64,000 nt of DNA. Source: Dehalococcoidia bacterium. GTDB taxonomy: Bacteria; Chloroflexota; Dehalococcoidia; DSTF01; JACRBR01. The notes beneath the pieces are model-generated. The model was not told where the DNA came from, did not search any database, and saw only the letters and a program-made list of their open reading frames with translations. Positions 15,761 to 24,434 of the stretch are shown here, piece after piece. The translations under genes were made by a program, and so were the position numbers. The DNA lies in NCBI GenBank assembly GCA_021731085.1, contig JAKFYB010000013.1:24125-88124 (forward strand). The letters run 5' to 3'. Position 1 is the stretch's first letter, and each line of letters begins with the position of its first letter.

Positions 15761-16831
15761 GTGACAACTCAAACATTGGACATGGCCAAGGCCGAAGCGT
15801 TTGCGGGACAGATGCTCGGCACGCTTACCGGTGCGCTGACCGCCCTCATGGTGAGCGTCGGACATCGGACGGGTCTCTTCGACAAACTGGCGACGATGGG
15901 GCCCGCGACCAGTGAGGAGATCGCGACGTCCACAGGTCTGAACGAGCGCTACATCCGCGAGTGGCTCGGCAACATGACTACGGCACGCATCGTAGAGCAC
16001 GACGTTTCGAACGGCACGTACTGGCTGCCAGCGGAGCACGCAGCGTCTCTCACGCGCGCCGCGGGGCCCGGCAACCTTGCGACGATGGCCGAGTTCATCT
16101 CGCTCTTCGGCAACGTCGAGGATCAGATCGTCGACTGCTTCAAGAATGGCGGCGGCGTTCCGTACTCGTCGTTCCCGAAGTTCCAGCAGTTGATGGCGCA
16201 GGAAAGCGCGCAAGTCTTCGATGCGACGCTACTCGACGTGACGTTGCCGCTCGTCTCGGGGCTGCAGGAGCGGCTCACCAGCGGCATCGACGCGGCAGAC
16301 GTCGGCTGCGGCAAGGGCCACGCCATCAACCTCATGGCGAAGGCGTTCCCGAAAAGCGACTTTACGGGCTTCGATTTCTCTGATGAAGGCGTGGCTGCTG
16401 GCAAAGCTGAAGCGAAGACTATGGGCAACACCAACGCTACGTTCGAGCAGAAGGACGTCGCACAACTCGACGGGTCGAAGCAGTTTGACTTCATCACTGC
16501 GTTCGACGCGATTCACGATCAGGCCAAGCCACGCGACGTCCTCGCGGGCATCTATGCCTCCCTGAAGCCGGGCGGCGTCTTCCTGATGGCGGACATCGCC
16601 GGGCACAGTACCCACGGAGGCAACATGGAAAACCCCATGGCGCCGATGATGTACGCCGTCTCGACCTTCCACTGCATGACGGTCTCACTCGCACTTGATG
16701 GCGAAGGTCTTGGCACGATGTGGGGCGAGCAGAAGGCTGTCGAATTGCTGAATGAGGCCGGTTTCACTGACGTGAGCATCGAGCGCGTTGAGGGCGACAT
16801 CATGAACGCCTACTACGTCTGCCGGAAGTAG
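15761..16831 (+). CDS. Winged-helix plus SAM-dependent methyltransferase
   Basis: A 356-residue protein. An N-terminal winged-helix dimerisation domain (GHRTGLFDKLATMGPATSEE, then GLNERYIREWLGNMTTA) precedes a Rossmann methyltransferase with motif I ADVGCGKGHAINLMAKAFP and FITAFDAIHDQAKPRDVL. The layout is that of Rv2258c-like methyltransferases whose acceptor is unknown. The GTG at 15761 is preferred because AAGGGAG sits 8 bases upstream. The preceding 114 bases separate it from the anti-sigma gene; it could belong to that sigma factor's regulon (inference). Confidence 0.85.
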   Translation: MTTQTLDMAKAEAFAGQMLGTLTGALTALMVSVGHRTGLFDKLATMGPATSEEIATSTGLNERYIREWLGNMTTARIVEHDVSNGTYWLPAEHAASLTRAAGPGNLATMAEFISLFGNVEDQIVDCFKNGGGVPYSSFPKFQQLMAQESAQVFDATLLDVTLPLVSGLQERLTSGIDAADVGCGKGHAINLMAKAFPKSDFTGFDFSDEGVAAGKAEAKTMGNTNATFEQKDVAQLDGSKQFDFITAFDAIHDQAKPRDVLAGIYASLKPGGVFLMADIAGHSTHGGNMENPMAPMMYAVSTFHCMTVSLALDGEGLGTMWGEQKAVELLNEAGFTDVSIERVEGDIMNAYYVCRK

Positions 16832-16881
16832 CGAGACACGCAGCAGATTGCTGACGCAAGAAGCATCTAGGAGGTTGAGTC

Positions 16882-17232
16882 ATGGCAGGTCGAAAGTACG
16901 CTGTAGTTGTCTTCGCAAAGACGCCGCCAACATACCAGGGGATGTCCGACGCCGAGAAGGCAAAGGCCGGCAAGGCGTTCGACCAGACGCTCACGAAGTA
17001 CGGCGGGAAGGTAGACATCGTTCGGCGCTATTGGACGGGCGGATTCACGCACGAGTCATCTGACATCTTCATCATGGAGGCCGACGACCCGGAGACCCTG
17101 CACAACTTCCAGGAGGATCTCGACAAGGCGTTCGCGAAGACGGGTGGCGATCCATCGCGCTTCGGCGCGACCGTGCACGTCACGCTGGGCCTGAACCCGG
17201 ATGCAGACGCGCCGAAGCGCGGAAAGAAGTAG
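16882..17232 (+). CDS. Small conserved protein, probable ferredoxin-like fold
   Basis: A 116-residue soluble protein with AGGAGG 8 bases before the ATG. Strands KYAVVVFAKT and DIFIMEADDPETLHNFQEDL and a final FGATVHVTLGL suggest a dimeric alpha/beta-barrel fold. The lysine-rich end (PKRGKK) is low complexity. No catalytic residues are recognisable. It lies between the methyltransferase gene and another small protein of the same probable fold, in one direction. Confidence 0.7.
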   Translation: MAGRKYAVVVFAKTPPTYQGMSDAEKAKAGKAFDQTLTKYGGKVDIVRRYWTGGFTHESSDIFIMEADDPETLHNFQEDLDKAFAKTGGDPSRFGATVHVTLGLNPDADAPKRGKK

Positions 17233-17268
17233 GCGGAATCGGGCCTAACAGGATAAGGGAGTTATGAA

Positions 17269-17538
17269 ATGGCCGTGTTGATGACGGCGGAGGTTCCAGG
17301 TCAGACGACGGAAGGTTACGACGGCATGCTGTCCGTCCTCACGGAGCCACTGAAGCAGGCGCCTGGCTTCATTGCCCACATGGCCGGGCCTGACGGTGAC
17401 GGCTGGCGCGTCACGGAAATCTGGGATTCTGTTAAGGAGGCCTCGGCCTTCTACGCAAAGTACGTCGATCCGAATCTGCCCCCGGGCGTAAAGCCAAAGC
17501 GGCGCTTTATGGAGCTCCACAGCTTGATTCGCGTGTAG
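17269..17538 (+). CDS. Small ABM-like dimeric alpha/beta-barrel protein
   Basis: An 89-residue protein resembling antibiotic-biosynthesis-monooxygenase-type domains: strand AVLMTAEVPG, helix YDGMLSVLTEPLKQAPGF, strand GWRVTEIWDS and helix KEASAFYAKYV. GGGAG lies upstream. A bidirectional terminator follows 29 bases after the stop. Function unknown; such domains often act on small aromatics or serve as sensors. Confidence 0.75.
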   Translation: MAVLMTAEVPGQTTEGYDGMLSVLTEPLKQAPGFIAHMAGPDGDGWRVTEIWDSVKEASAFYAKYVDPNLPPGVKPKRRFMELHSLIRV

Positions 17539-17566
17539 CTGGCACAGTGGATCCGACAAAACAAAA

Positions 17567-17586
17567 GGGCGGCCTGAGAGCCGCCC
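17567..17586. terminator. Bidirectional intrinsic terminator
   Basis: GGGCGGC and GCCGCCC form a perfect 7-bp stem around CTGAGA. AAAA precedes it and TTT follows, so it can stop transcription of the ABM-like gene and of the convergent VOC gene. Confidence 0.75.
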
Positions 17587-17609
17587 TTTGTCTTGTCATC
17601 CGGTGAGCG

Positions 17610-18095
17610 CTATGTGGCGGGCACTGCCGCCTTTCCGAATCGCTTGACCTCGCGATCAAGGTCGAGCGGCAAAACGACGGCGCGCTCGGCGTACTCGCCC
17701 CACTGATCGCGCGGAACCTCGAACATGACTTCGAACTCGATGCCGTCGGGGTCCTTCGCATACAGCGACTTCGAGACCCCGTGGTCACTCATGCCACCGA
17801 GCGCATCCATCTCGACCAGCCGCTGCGCCATCTCGGCCAGCTCCTCGATCGTCGCCACCTGCCACGCGAGGTGATAGAGGCCGACCGATCGCGGCGCCGG
17901 TCGCGGGGCGTTCGGGCCGACCGACATCAGCGCCAGGTCGTGGTGGTTATCGGTATCGGCGCCGCGGAGAAAGACCGCTTGCTCGCCCATACTGTCGACC
18001 ACCGCGAAACCGAAAGCCTTCTGGTAGAAGTCCTGCGATCGCTTCACGTCCGAGACATATAGGACTGCGTGGTTAAGGCGTGTTACCTGCGCCAT
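17610..18095 (-). CDS. VOC-family (glyoxalase/dioxygenase-like) protein
   Basis: A 161-residue protein with two paired beta-alpha-beta units. Seen: LNHAVLYVSDVKRSQDFYQK with the first metal-type His, GLYHLAWQVATIEELAEMA and LYAKDPDGIEFEVMFEVP ending in the metal-type Glu. The ATG at 18095 is used because AGGAGG is placed correctly before it; a GTG three codons earlier overlaps that site. The likely substrate is a small hydrophobic or catechol-like molecule; not determinable here. Confidence 0.88.
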   Translation of the reverse strand: MAQVTRLNHAVLYVSDVKRSQDFYQKAFGFAVVDSMGEQAVFLRGADTDNHHDLALMSVGPNAPRPAPRSVGLYHLAWQVATIEELAEMAQRLVEMDALGGMSDHGVSKSLYAKDPDGIEFEVMFEVPRDQWGEYAERAVVLPLDLDREVKRFGKAAVPAT

Positions 18096-18154
18096 CGCTG
18101 GCACCTCCTAGGCTATGCGTGGGCTAAGGGCCCGCGCCACATCTGCTGACCGAG

Positions 18155-18715
18155 CTAGCTCTGCTTCACTACTTCAATGTTGAGCGCGATCTTCACCGTG
18201 TCGCTGACGACGACACCGCCGGCTTCTATGACGCCGTTCCAGTTTACGCCGAAGTCCTTGCGGTTGATCTTCGTCGACGCGGTGAAGCCGGCACGCTCGC
18301 CGCCAAATGCATCGGGCGCGCGTCCCTCGAACTCAACGTCGAGGACGACGGGCTTTGTGATGTCGCGGATGGTCAGGTCGCCGGCAAGCTTCCAGTCATC
18401 GCCCTTACCTTCGATGTTCGTTCCGCGGAACGTGATCTCCGGATACTGTGCGGCGTTGAAGAAGTCGTCCGAGCGCAGGTGCTCGTCGCGCTGTTCGGCA
18501 CCGGTTTCGACGCTCGCCACTTCGACGGCTGCTGTGATCTCGGATCGAGACGGGTTTGCCTCGTCGATGTTCAGGGTGCCGCTGACGTTCTTGAAGCGCC
18601 CCTTTACGGTCGAGACCATCATGTGCTTGACGGAGAACTCGACGTTCGAGTGCGAGGCGTCGATGGTCCACGTGCTCGTCGCGGGTACTGTCTGTGGGCT
18701 GGTCAGGGTGGTCAT
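18155..18715 (-). CDS. YceI-family protein
   Basis: A 186-residue lipocalin-like YceI protein. Typical segments: WTIDASHSNVEFSVKHMMVS, VKGRFKNVSG, LRSDDFFNAAQYPEITFRGT and a VVVSDTVKIALNIEV end. The fold binds isoprenoid-type lipids. No signal peptide is seen, so this copy is cytosolic. It is divergent from an HxlR regulator gene over a 119-base region with repeated half-sites, suggesting direct control by it. Confidence 0.93.
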   Translation of the reverse strand: MTTLTSPQTVPATSTWTIDASHSNVEFSVKHMMVSTVKGRFKNVSGTLNIDEANPSRSEITAAVEVASVETGAEQRDEHLRSDDFFNAAQYPEITFRGTNIEGKGDDWKLAGDLTIRDITKPVVLDVEFEGRAPDAFGGERAGFTASTKINRKDFGVNWNGVIEAGGVVVSDTVKIALNIEVVKQS

Positions 18716-18769
18716 CTCTGTTCCTTTCGAATCTGGCGGCCGCCCCCAAGCGGCCAGTGGTTATCTTTC

Positions 18770-18827
18770 GTAAGTCACTATACGGGCATAACCTAACTAT
18801 TGTCAAGGGACTTACTTTGTGTAAGAC
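18770..18827. promoter_or_regulatory. Three GTAAGnC half-sites between yceI-like and hxlR-like genes
   Basis: GTAAGTC (18770-18776), its exact inverse GACTTAC (18809-18815) and GTAAGAC (18821-18827) occur in the divergent promoter region. CTTAC-TTTGT-GTAAG at 18811-18825 is a perfect inverted repeat. This is the pattern expected for an HxlR-family dimer controlling both genes. Confidence 0.6.
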
Positions 18828-18834
18828 TGTGGGC

Positions 18835-19200
18835 ATGGACAAGCCTGTGGACGGCGCATTCTGCGAGGTGTTTCACCACGCGATCGAACTCATTGGAGCG
18901 CGGTGGACCGGTGCGATCGTGCGCGCCATGCTCAGTGACGTACGCCGCTTCAGTGAACTCAGCGAGGCCATTCCGGGCCTCAGCGACCGCATGCTCTCCG
19001 AACGACTCAAGGAGCTGGAGGCGGAGGGCATCGTCGTGCGGGAGGTCACACCGACCACGCCCGTGCGTGTCGAGTACCACCTGACAGACAAGGGCCGCGG
19101 GCTCGCTGCCGTTTTCGAGTCAGTGTCAACGTGGGCCTCGGACTGGGTAGGCGTGGGTGTGGCGCCCGTGTCAGACGATCGCAGTCCAGGGCCAGCGTAG
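18835..19200 (+). CDS. HxlR-family winged-helix regulator
   Basis: A 121-residue regulator starting MDKPVDGAFC. Seen: a single N-terminal Cys10, IELIGARWTGAIVRAML, RRFSELSEAIPGLSDRMLSE (recognition helix) and VVREVTPTTPVRVEYHLTDK (wing), the standard HxlR order. The conserved N-terminal Cys is used for thiol sensing in several relatives. The ATG at 18835 matches the family's N-terminus. It is probably autoregulated through the half-sites just upstream and controls the yceI-like gene. Confidence 0.9.
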   Translation: MDKPVDGAFCEVFHHAIELIGARWTGAIVRAMLSDVRRFSELSEAIPGLSDRMLSERLKELEAEGIVVREVTPTTPVRVEYHLTDKGRGLAAVFESVSTWASDWVGVGVAPVSDDRSPGPA

Positions 19201-19248
19201 GTTTGCTGTCACTGGAATCAGACCGAGCGAACACGTACGCTCCCGGTC

Positions 19249-20547
19249 ATGACGAGAGAGCTACAGCAGCGCGGCCGCCGTCTCCCCTTCGCCTTCTCCG
19301 AACTCGATGCGTCTGTGCGACGAGACGTCGTCTGGCTTGAGGCGACAGACACGGGACAGAGTTCGGGCATCCTCTATCGGCCACCCGCGCGGCCTGGACG
19401 ACCAGAACCAAAGACCGTCGTGTTTTTGATGCACCCGCGCGGGGAGTTCACGCGCCACTACGTCGTTCCGCCGCTGGTCGAGCGCGGGTATGCCGTCTTC
19501 GGGCAGAACAGCCGCTACCTCAACAACGACAGCGACATGGTCCACGAGCGGCTGCTCTTCGACATCGCCGCCGGCCTGCGACACCTGCGCGACACCGGTT
19601 TCGAGAAGATTGTCCTGCTGGGGAACAGCGGCGGCGGTTCGCTGCTGTCGTTCTATCAGTCACAAGCGTCGCGCCCGCCGGACGAACGTCTCACGACGAC
19701 GCCCGGCGGCGAGCCTATCGACCTGACCCACGAAGAGATGCCGGAAGCCGACCTCTATATCGCCGTCGCCGCGCACCTCGGCGAAGGGCGTTTCATGCTG
19801 AACGTGCTCGATCCGGCCGTTGTCGACGAGCACGACCCGCTCGCCATCGATCCGGCGTGGGACATGTACAACCCGGCGAACGGCTATCGCCCGTATCCAG
19901 ATCCGAGCTCCTACGAACCGGCGTGGATCGTCGGCTATCGCCAGAAGCAGCGCGAGCGCAATCACCGACTCGACACGATTGCGCGCGCTGCCATCGCCGA
20001 ACAGCAGGACGCTCGCACGCGCATGCGTTCGCCGGCGTACAACGATCTCCCCGACGATGAGCAGTCACGAATCACGCGACAACGCTGGCTGGGCCGCTAC
20101 ATGGTCATCTACCGGACCCTGGCGAACCCCGCCTATCTCGATCCGAGCATCGACCCGAGCAAGCGGCCGCTGGGCAGCATCTTCTCGCCGGGCGATCCGA
20201 TCATCGGTAACTACGCAGCGCTCGGCCTGGCACGCGTGATGACGCCGCGCGCATGGCTCAGCACATGGAGCGGGCTCAGCAGCCAGGCCGACCTGCCGGA
20301 CACCATCGCGCACGTGCGCATCCCGACGCTCGTCGTATACGCGGACGGCGACTGCGACATCTTTCCATCAGAGCAGCAAGAGATCTTCGAGAAGAGCGGA
20401 GCCGCCGACAAGACGATGCTCGAACTGTCGTACGCCGACCACTATCTCAACCCAGTAGGCGACGCCGGACGCGGGCTGGCAGACCCGCGCGAGCGCCTGA
20501 TCGAGATGATCGTGCCATGGATCGAAGAGCGCATCGGCGCGCCGTAG
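19249..20547 (+). CDS. Alpha/beta hydrolase
   Basis: A 432-residue hydrolase with the nucleophile elbow LGNSGGGS (Ser127), a downstream acid in VVYADGDCDIF and a final histidine in YADHYLNP. Seen also: an HPRGEFTRHY oxyanion-type segment. A large insertion (about residues 145-330) forms a lid. It has no signal peptide. Substrate unknown. It converges with the glycosyltransferase gene with only 3 bp between their stops. Confidence 0.85.
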   Translation: MTRELQQRGRRLPFAFSELDASVRRDVVWLEATDTGQSSGILYRPPARPGRPEPKTVVFLMHPRGEFTRHYVVPPLVERGYAVFGQNSRYLNNDSDMVHERLLFDIAAGLRHLRDTGFEKIVLLGNSGGGSLLSFYQSQASRPPDERLTTTPGGEPIDLTHEEMPEADLYIAVAAHLGEGRFMLNVLDPAVVDEHDPLAIDPAWDMYNPANGYRPYPDPSSYEPAWIVGYRQKQRERNHRLDTIARAAIAEQQDARTRMRSPAYNDLPDDEQSRITRQRWLGRYMVIYRTLANPAYLDPSIDPSKRPLGSIFSPGDPIIGNYAALGLARVMTPRAWLSTWSGLSSQADLPDTIAHVRIPTLVVYADGDCDIFPSEQQEIFEKSGAADKTMLELSYADHYLNPVGDAGRGLADPRERLIEMIVPWIEERIGAP

Positions 20548-20550
20548 GTT

Positions 20551-22872
20551 CTAGCTGCATTGCTCGCCGGGTGAAGGACCTGTGGTGCCGGCGGAAGTAA
20601 TCGTGCTGCTGGCGTAGTCAGCGTAGAACAGACTGCGGCAGGGGTATTCCGCAAGGAGCCTCGCGTCGTCATCCCCAACTCCGTATGCCCAGACGATGTC
20701 TCCGTTGAGATCAACATCGTTGCTCAAGAACACACTGAGATAGCAGCGTCGGTTGAAATCGCACTCATCCACGATGATCAACGCATCGTGGATGTCCTGT
20801 CGATTCGCCTCAAGGGACAAGCGATCGTCGTGGAGACGATGGCCGCGCATTGCGCGCGCGCTCTCCGGCGTCGCATAGACGACGGCCCGTGAGGTGTTCG
20901 GCAACAGCCAATTGGCGGCAGAAGCGACGATCAGGGACGCCGCTCCAGCGCCGATCACGAGGCGAAACCAGTACGTCGGAGCGGCATGCGCGCTTTCACC
21001 GCTGCCAGAAATACGCGCGATGCGCCGCGGCGTCTGGGCCAGCAGCGTGACGCCACGAGCCGACAGCAGCAATAGCAGCGGCACGGCCTCGACCACATAA
21101 CGCGGACCGTAGAAAAACCCAGTCGTGAAGAACAACGCTGCGCCTGCGATCACACTGGCGGCAGCGCAAAGAAGCAGCCAGTCATAGAACGTTCGCGTGC
21201 CGAGCACGAATGGCATGAACACGAACGCAAGGCCGATCCATGCGGGCCAGCCGTTGAGTACGACGAGGAGCGCCATGATGTTAGTGACCTGGTTGCTGAT
21301 CCCGTCGGCGACACTATGGCCTCCTTCGAATCCGAACGCCGAGCTTAAGTCCCCGCTGGCCGCGTACCCACTGTCGAGCGGGTCGCCCGTGATGGTCCAG
21401 TTGTACCCGAGGTACGCGCCGAAGAGCACCATTGCGGCGCAGGAGAACGCGCCAAGGAACACCGTTTGAGAAACGCGATGTTCGCGTGCCAACCAACGCA
21501 CACCAATGAGCGCCACAAACGCGGGGAGAAGCATCACTGCAGTAAGCGGACGCGTGTTGAACAGCAGGCCGAACGCCACACCACCAATCACACCGGCGAA
21601 GACTGGTCGGCGCCACGAAAGCAAGCAGGCCAGCAAGCACGTCAGCAGGTACGTGATCGCCGTCGTATGGGACATGTACGAACTGGCTTGCATGAGGATG
21701 AACGGCGAGGTCGCCATGAGCCCGGCCGCGAGAACGCCCGTCCAAGCCCCGTACATCAGGCGCCCAATGGCATACATGAGGAGTACGTTGACGCCCGCGA
21801 GCAACGGCGGCACAAGCCACGGCGCGCCGACGAACGCACCGAACGACAGGGCGAGTGGATGTCCGAACGGGTAAAACGACGCCCAGCGACCATCGTTGTC
21901 GATAACGAACGGCGTGTATGCGAACGCGAATGCGTTTGGTACGGCGGGCGGTTCCATATGAGTACGCCCGGACGCCAATAGCCTCGCCTGGAAGACGTAC
22001 GACGCCTCGTCGGCCACATAGACCAGGCCGTCCATCCGGAACCGCAGCAAGAACACAGCCAGGGCCGTCGTGCAGCCCGCAGCTGTGATCGCAAGAACCA
22101 GCGCCGTGCGTTGAGGGACATGCGGGCCCTGCGGAGCCACGGACGACGGCGCCAACCGCATGAAGACGATGGTGGCCACCACGGCAACCGCCACTACCGC
22201 AACCGTCACGGGATACGCGCGGAGTACGGCCGCTGTCGCGGCTTTCGCGGACTCCGTGCGACTCGGCTCCATATGTGCCACGGAAACTCCAACCTGTTCA
22301 TCAGTGGCCTGTTCCGGATGGGACGACACGAGGCGAACCTCCGGTGCGGAAAATCGCCGTGCGCGAAACGTTACTTTACGCTCACCATCGATACGGAGGT
22401 CGACGTCACCCTCGATCATGTTGCGATACCTGATGTCGACTGCATAGTCGCGCCACGGCCGGTCGTGAAGGTCGAGGACAGGGCCGTCGCGACCATCTAG
22501 CGCCGGTGGCGGGTCGGCGATCGCATCCGACTCATAGAGCAGTTCGTCCGTTTCAAGCGAGGTTACGCGCAACGACTCGATCCGGCCCGCCGTGGGCAGC
22601 GTCGGGGGATCGACGCGCGGATTCACCGAGTAGACGCGGATCCCGCCTGTAGAGGGCGCGGGCATTTCAGCGCGCAAGCGTTCGCGCCCATCGACGGCCA
22701 CGACAAATTCACTGCCTCGGACTTCGATGTGAACGGTCGTGACCTGTCCGCCTCGGCTCCACAAGTAGGCGCCAAGCAGGACGGCATTCACCGCAAAGAT
22801 GAACGCAAACGTCCAGAACCGCGGCCGATAGCGGCCCAGCGGCGCAAGCATGGACCGAACGCCATGCAACAT
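20551..22872 (-). CDS. Large membrane glycosyltransferase-like protein (GT-C/GT39 type)
   Basis: A 773-residue polytopic membrane protein. An N-terminal helix is followed by an extracytoplasmic beta-rich region (about 40-215) with a VHIEVRGSEFVVAVDGRERL segment, then about ten membrane helices. The first loop after helix 3 has YVADEASYVFQARLL, with the acidic pair typical of GT-C catalytic loops, and YPFGHPLALSFG. A soluble C-terminal end contains several cysteines. It most likely transfers sugars from a lipid-linked donor outside the membrane. A second, shorter protein of this kind lies at 48369-50000. Confidence 0.75.
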   Translation of the reverse strand: MLHGVRSMLAPLGRYRPRFWTFAFIFAVNAVLLGAYLWSRGGQVTTVHIEVRGSEFVVAVDGRERLRAEMPAPSTGGIRVYSVNPRVDPPTLPTAGRIESLRVTSLETDELLYESDAIADPPPALDGRDGPVLDLHDRPWRDYAVDIRYRNMIEGDVDLRIDGERKVTFRARRFSAPEVRLVSSHPEQATDEQVGVSVAHMEPSRTESAKAATAAVLRAYPVTVAVVAVAVVATIVFMRLAPSSVAPQGPHVPQRTALVLAITAAGCTTALAVFLLRFRMDGLVYVADEASYVFQARLLASGRTHMEPPAVPNAFAFAYTPFVIDNDGRWASFYPFGHPLALSFGAFVGAPWLVPPLLAGVNVLLMYAIGRLMYGAWTGVLAAGLMATSPFILMQASSYMSHTTAITYLLTCLLACLLSWRRPVFAGVIGGVAFGLLFNTRPLTAVMLLPAFVALIGVRWLAREHRVSQTVFLGAFSCAAMVLFGAYLGYNWTITGDPLDSGYAASGDLSSAFGFEGGHSVADGISNQVTNIMALLVVLNGWPAWIGLAFVFMPFVLGTRTFYDWLLLCAAASVIAGAALFFTTGFFYGPRYVVEAVPLLLLLSARGVTLLAQTPRRIARISGSGESAHAAPTYWFRLVIGAGAASLIVASAANWLLPNTSRAVVYATPESARAMRGHRLHDDRLSLEANRQDIHDALIIVDECDFNRRCYLSVFLSNDVDLNGDIVWAYGVGDDDARLLAEYPCRSLFYADYASSTITSAGTTGPSPGEQCS

Positions 22873-22968
22873 GATTGCACCTTCGGTATATCGTAGACGC
22901 GTTATTGGCGTGTGACGTAGATAGTAGGATATTTCCGCGAGGTGTCAAGTGACTCTGGGGGCGCGAGG

Positions 22969-24354
22969 TCAGTCCTCTGGGATGCAGGCAAGATCGTAGC
23001 TAAGTGCGACGATCAGGAGATCGTTCGAGTTGACGATGCCGTTCTTGTCGATATCGATGTTCGGGCGAGTGGTGGAGGCGAAGCTGAGCCCGACAATCAG
23101 CAGGTCATTGGAGTTCACGACCTCATTCGTGTCGAGCGAGCTGATCTCGAGGCCGTCGGGACAGCCGTCGTCATCCGTATCGACGTCCGTGGGAGACGTG
23201 TTGTAGCCCTTGAACTCGACGCCATCACGGATGCCATCGTCGTCTGAGTCTGCGTCGTTGGGGCTGGAGCCGATCCCGTTCTCCCAACTGCTCGACAGGC
23301 GGTCACCGTCTGGGTCGTTGGCGGCGGAAGGGTTGGCGGGAATCGAGTTCGGGTTCAGGGGGTTCGAGCCGAGATCGCACTCCGCGAGGTCCCCGACACC
23401 GTCCTGGTCCGTGTCGAACAGCAGTGGATCTGGACGCACACCGAGACAGAGGCTGGCGAACGGACCTTCCTGCCAGTCAAAGGCTCCATCGCTGTCGTCG
23501 TCCGAGTCACACGCGTCACCGTCCCGGTCGCTGTAGGCGAGTGTCACGTCGACCGGGCCTATGCCGGTTGTGGCGATTGGTTCGTTGTCGGTGTTGTGCT
23601 GGTTAGCGTTGGCGACGTACGGGCAGTTGTCGCCGTCGTCGGTAAGCACGCCATCGCCGTCGGGATCGAGCGCGGCGTTGGGGTCGTTGCGGGTTTCATC
23701 CGAGATGATGATGGCTTCAGATTGCTGGACGGCCTCTTGTTGGATGTTGACGATCTTTTCTTCCTGATCGCTCGCGCCAGCCGTCAACAGCCTGAAGATG
23801 ACAATGCCATCCCCATTGGAGGCGACGCTATCTGAGCAGTCGTCGTCCAGGCCGAGGGCCGCGCCGTCCGTGGTGCAGATGAAATCCGTTGTCGCACCGG
23901 CCGCCTCGATGGTTGTCATGCCGGAATCGTTGTCGATGGTGACCGGCGTTTCGTCATCCACGAAGGCGAACACCAACAGCGTGCATCCCGCTGCTGGTTT
24001 TGTCTGCTGCGCGATGACGGAGTCGTATGTGCAGGAAGCGCTAATCCGATTGCGATCAAGGAAAGAGACAGTGGCAAGCTCCTCCCACGTCAATGCGCCG
24101 TTCCCATCACCGAGTGCGGCTTCGACTCCTGCAACAGACACCGGGCCTGTCGGTGGAAGCGCATCAACGCAGGCTGCTTGCAGATCGGCTGGCGTCGTCG
24201 CGTCGCCACCGTCGCCATCGAGATACGGCGCGAGGTTCTCGCAGGCGATGATCGTGACACGCGTCGTTTCCGCACGCACGGCGCCGTCGCCGCTGGCAAA
24301 CAGCAGCCCGGCGGCGAGCACGGCTAGCGAGATGACGGCGATTCTGTGGAGCAC
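22969..24354 (-). CDS. Secreted thrombospondin type-3 repeat protein with dockerin-like end (copy A)
   Basis: A 461-residue exported protein with a signal peptide (about 1-28). The N-terminal domain starts IIACENLAPYLDGDGGDATT. From about residue 230 come calcium-binding repeats rich in Asp: DPDGDGVLTDDGDNCPYVAN, DRDGDACDSDDDSDG and DTDQDGVGDLAECDLGSNP. The C-terminus has two EF-hand-like units (VVNSNDLLIVGLSF and DIDKNGIVNSNDLL) like a type I dockerin. The last 58-residue module differs from that of the adjacent copy B at one position. Such modules anchor or stiffen surface proteins by calcium. Function otherwise unknown. Confidence 0.88.
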   Translation of the reverse strand: MLHRIAVISLAVLAAGLLFASGDGAVRAETTRVTIIACENLAPYLDGDGGDATTPADLQAACVDALPPTGPVSVAGVEAALGDGNGALTWEELATVSFLDRNRISASCTYDSVIAQQTKPAAGCTLLVFAFVDDETPVTIDNDSGMTTIEAAGATTDFICTTDGAALGLDDDCSDSVASNGDGIVIFRLLTAGASDQEEKIVNIQQEAVQQSEAIIISDETRNDPNAALDPDGDGVLTDDGDNCPYVANANQHNTDNEPIATTGIGPVDVTLAYSDRDGDACDSDDDSDGAFDWQEGPFASLCLGVRPDPLLFDTDQDGVGDLAECDLGSNPLNPNSIPANPSAANDPDGDRLSSSWENGIGSSPNDADSDDDGIRDGVEFKGYNTSPTDVDTDDDGCPDGLEISSLDTNEVVNSNDLLIVGLSFASTTRPNIDIDKNGIVNSNDLLIVALSYDLACIPED

Positions 24355-24434
24355 GCGTGCATCGTACGTCCGGCGACGATCGGGCTACAAGGTCTGTTGG
24401 CAGGGCACGATCCATGCCCTCGGGCAGATCAGTC

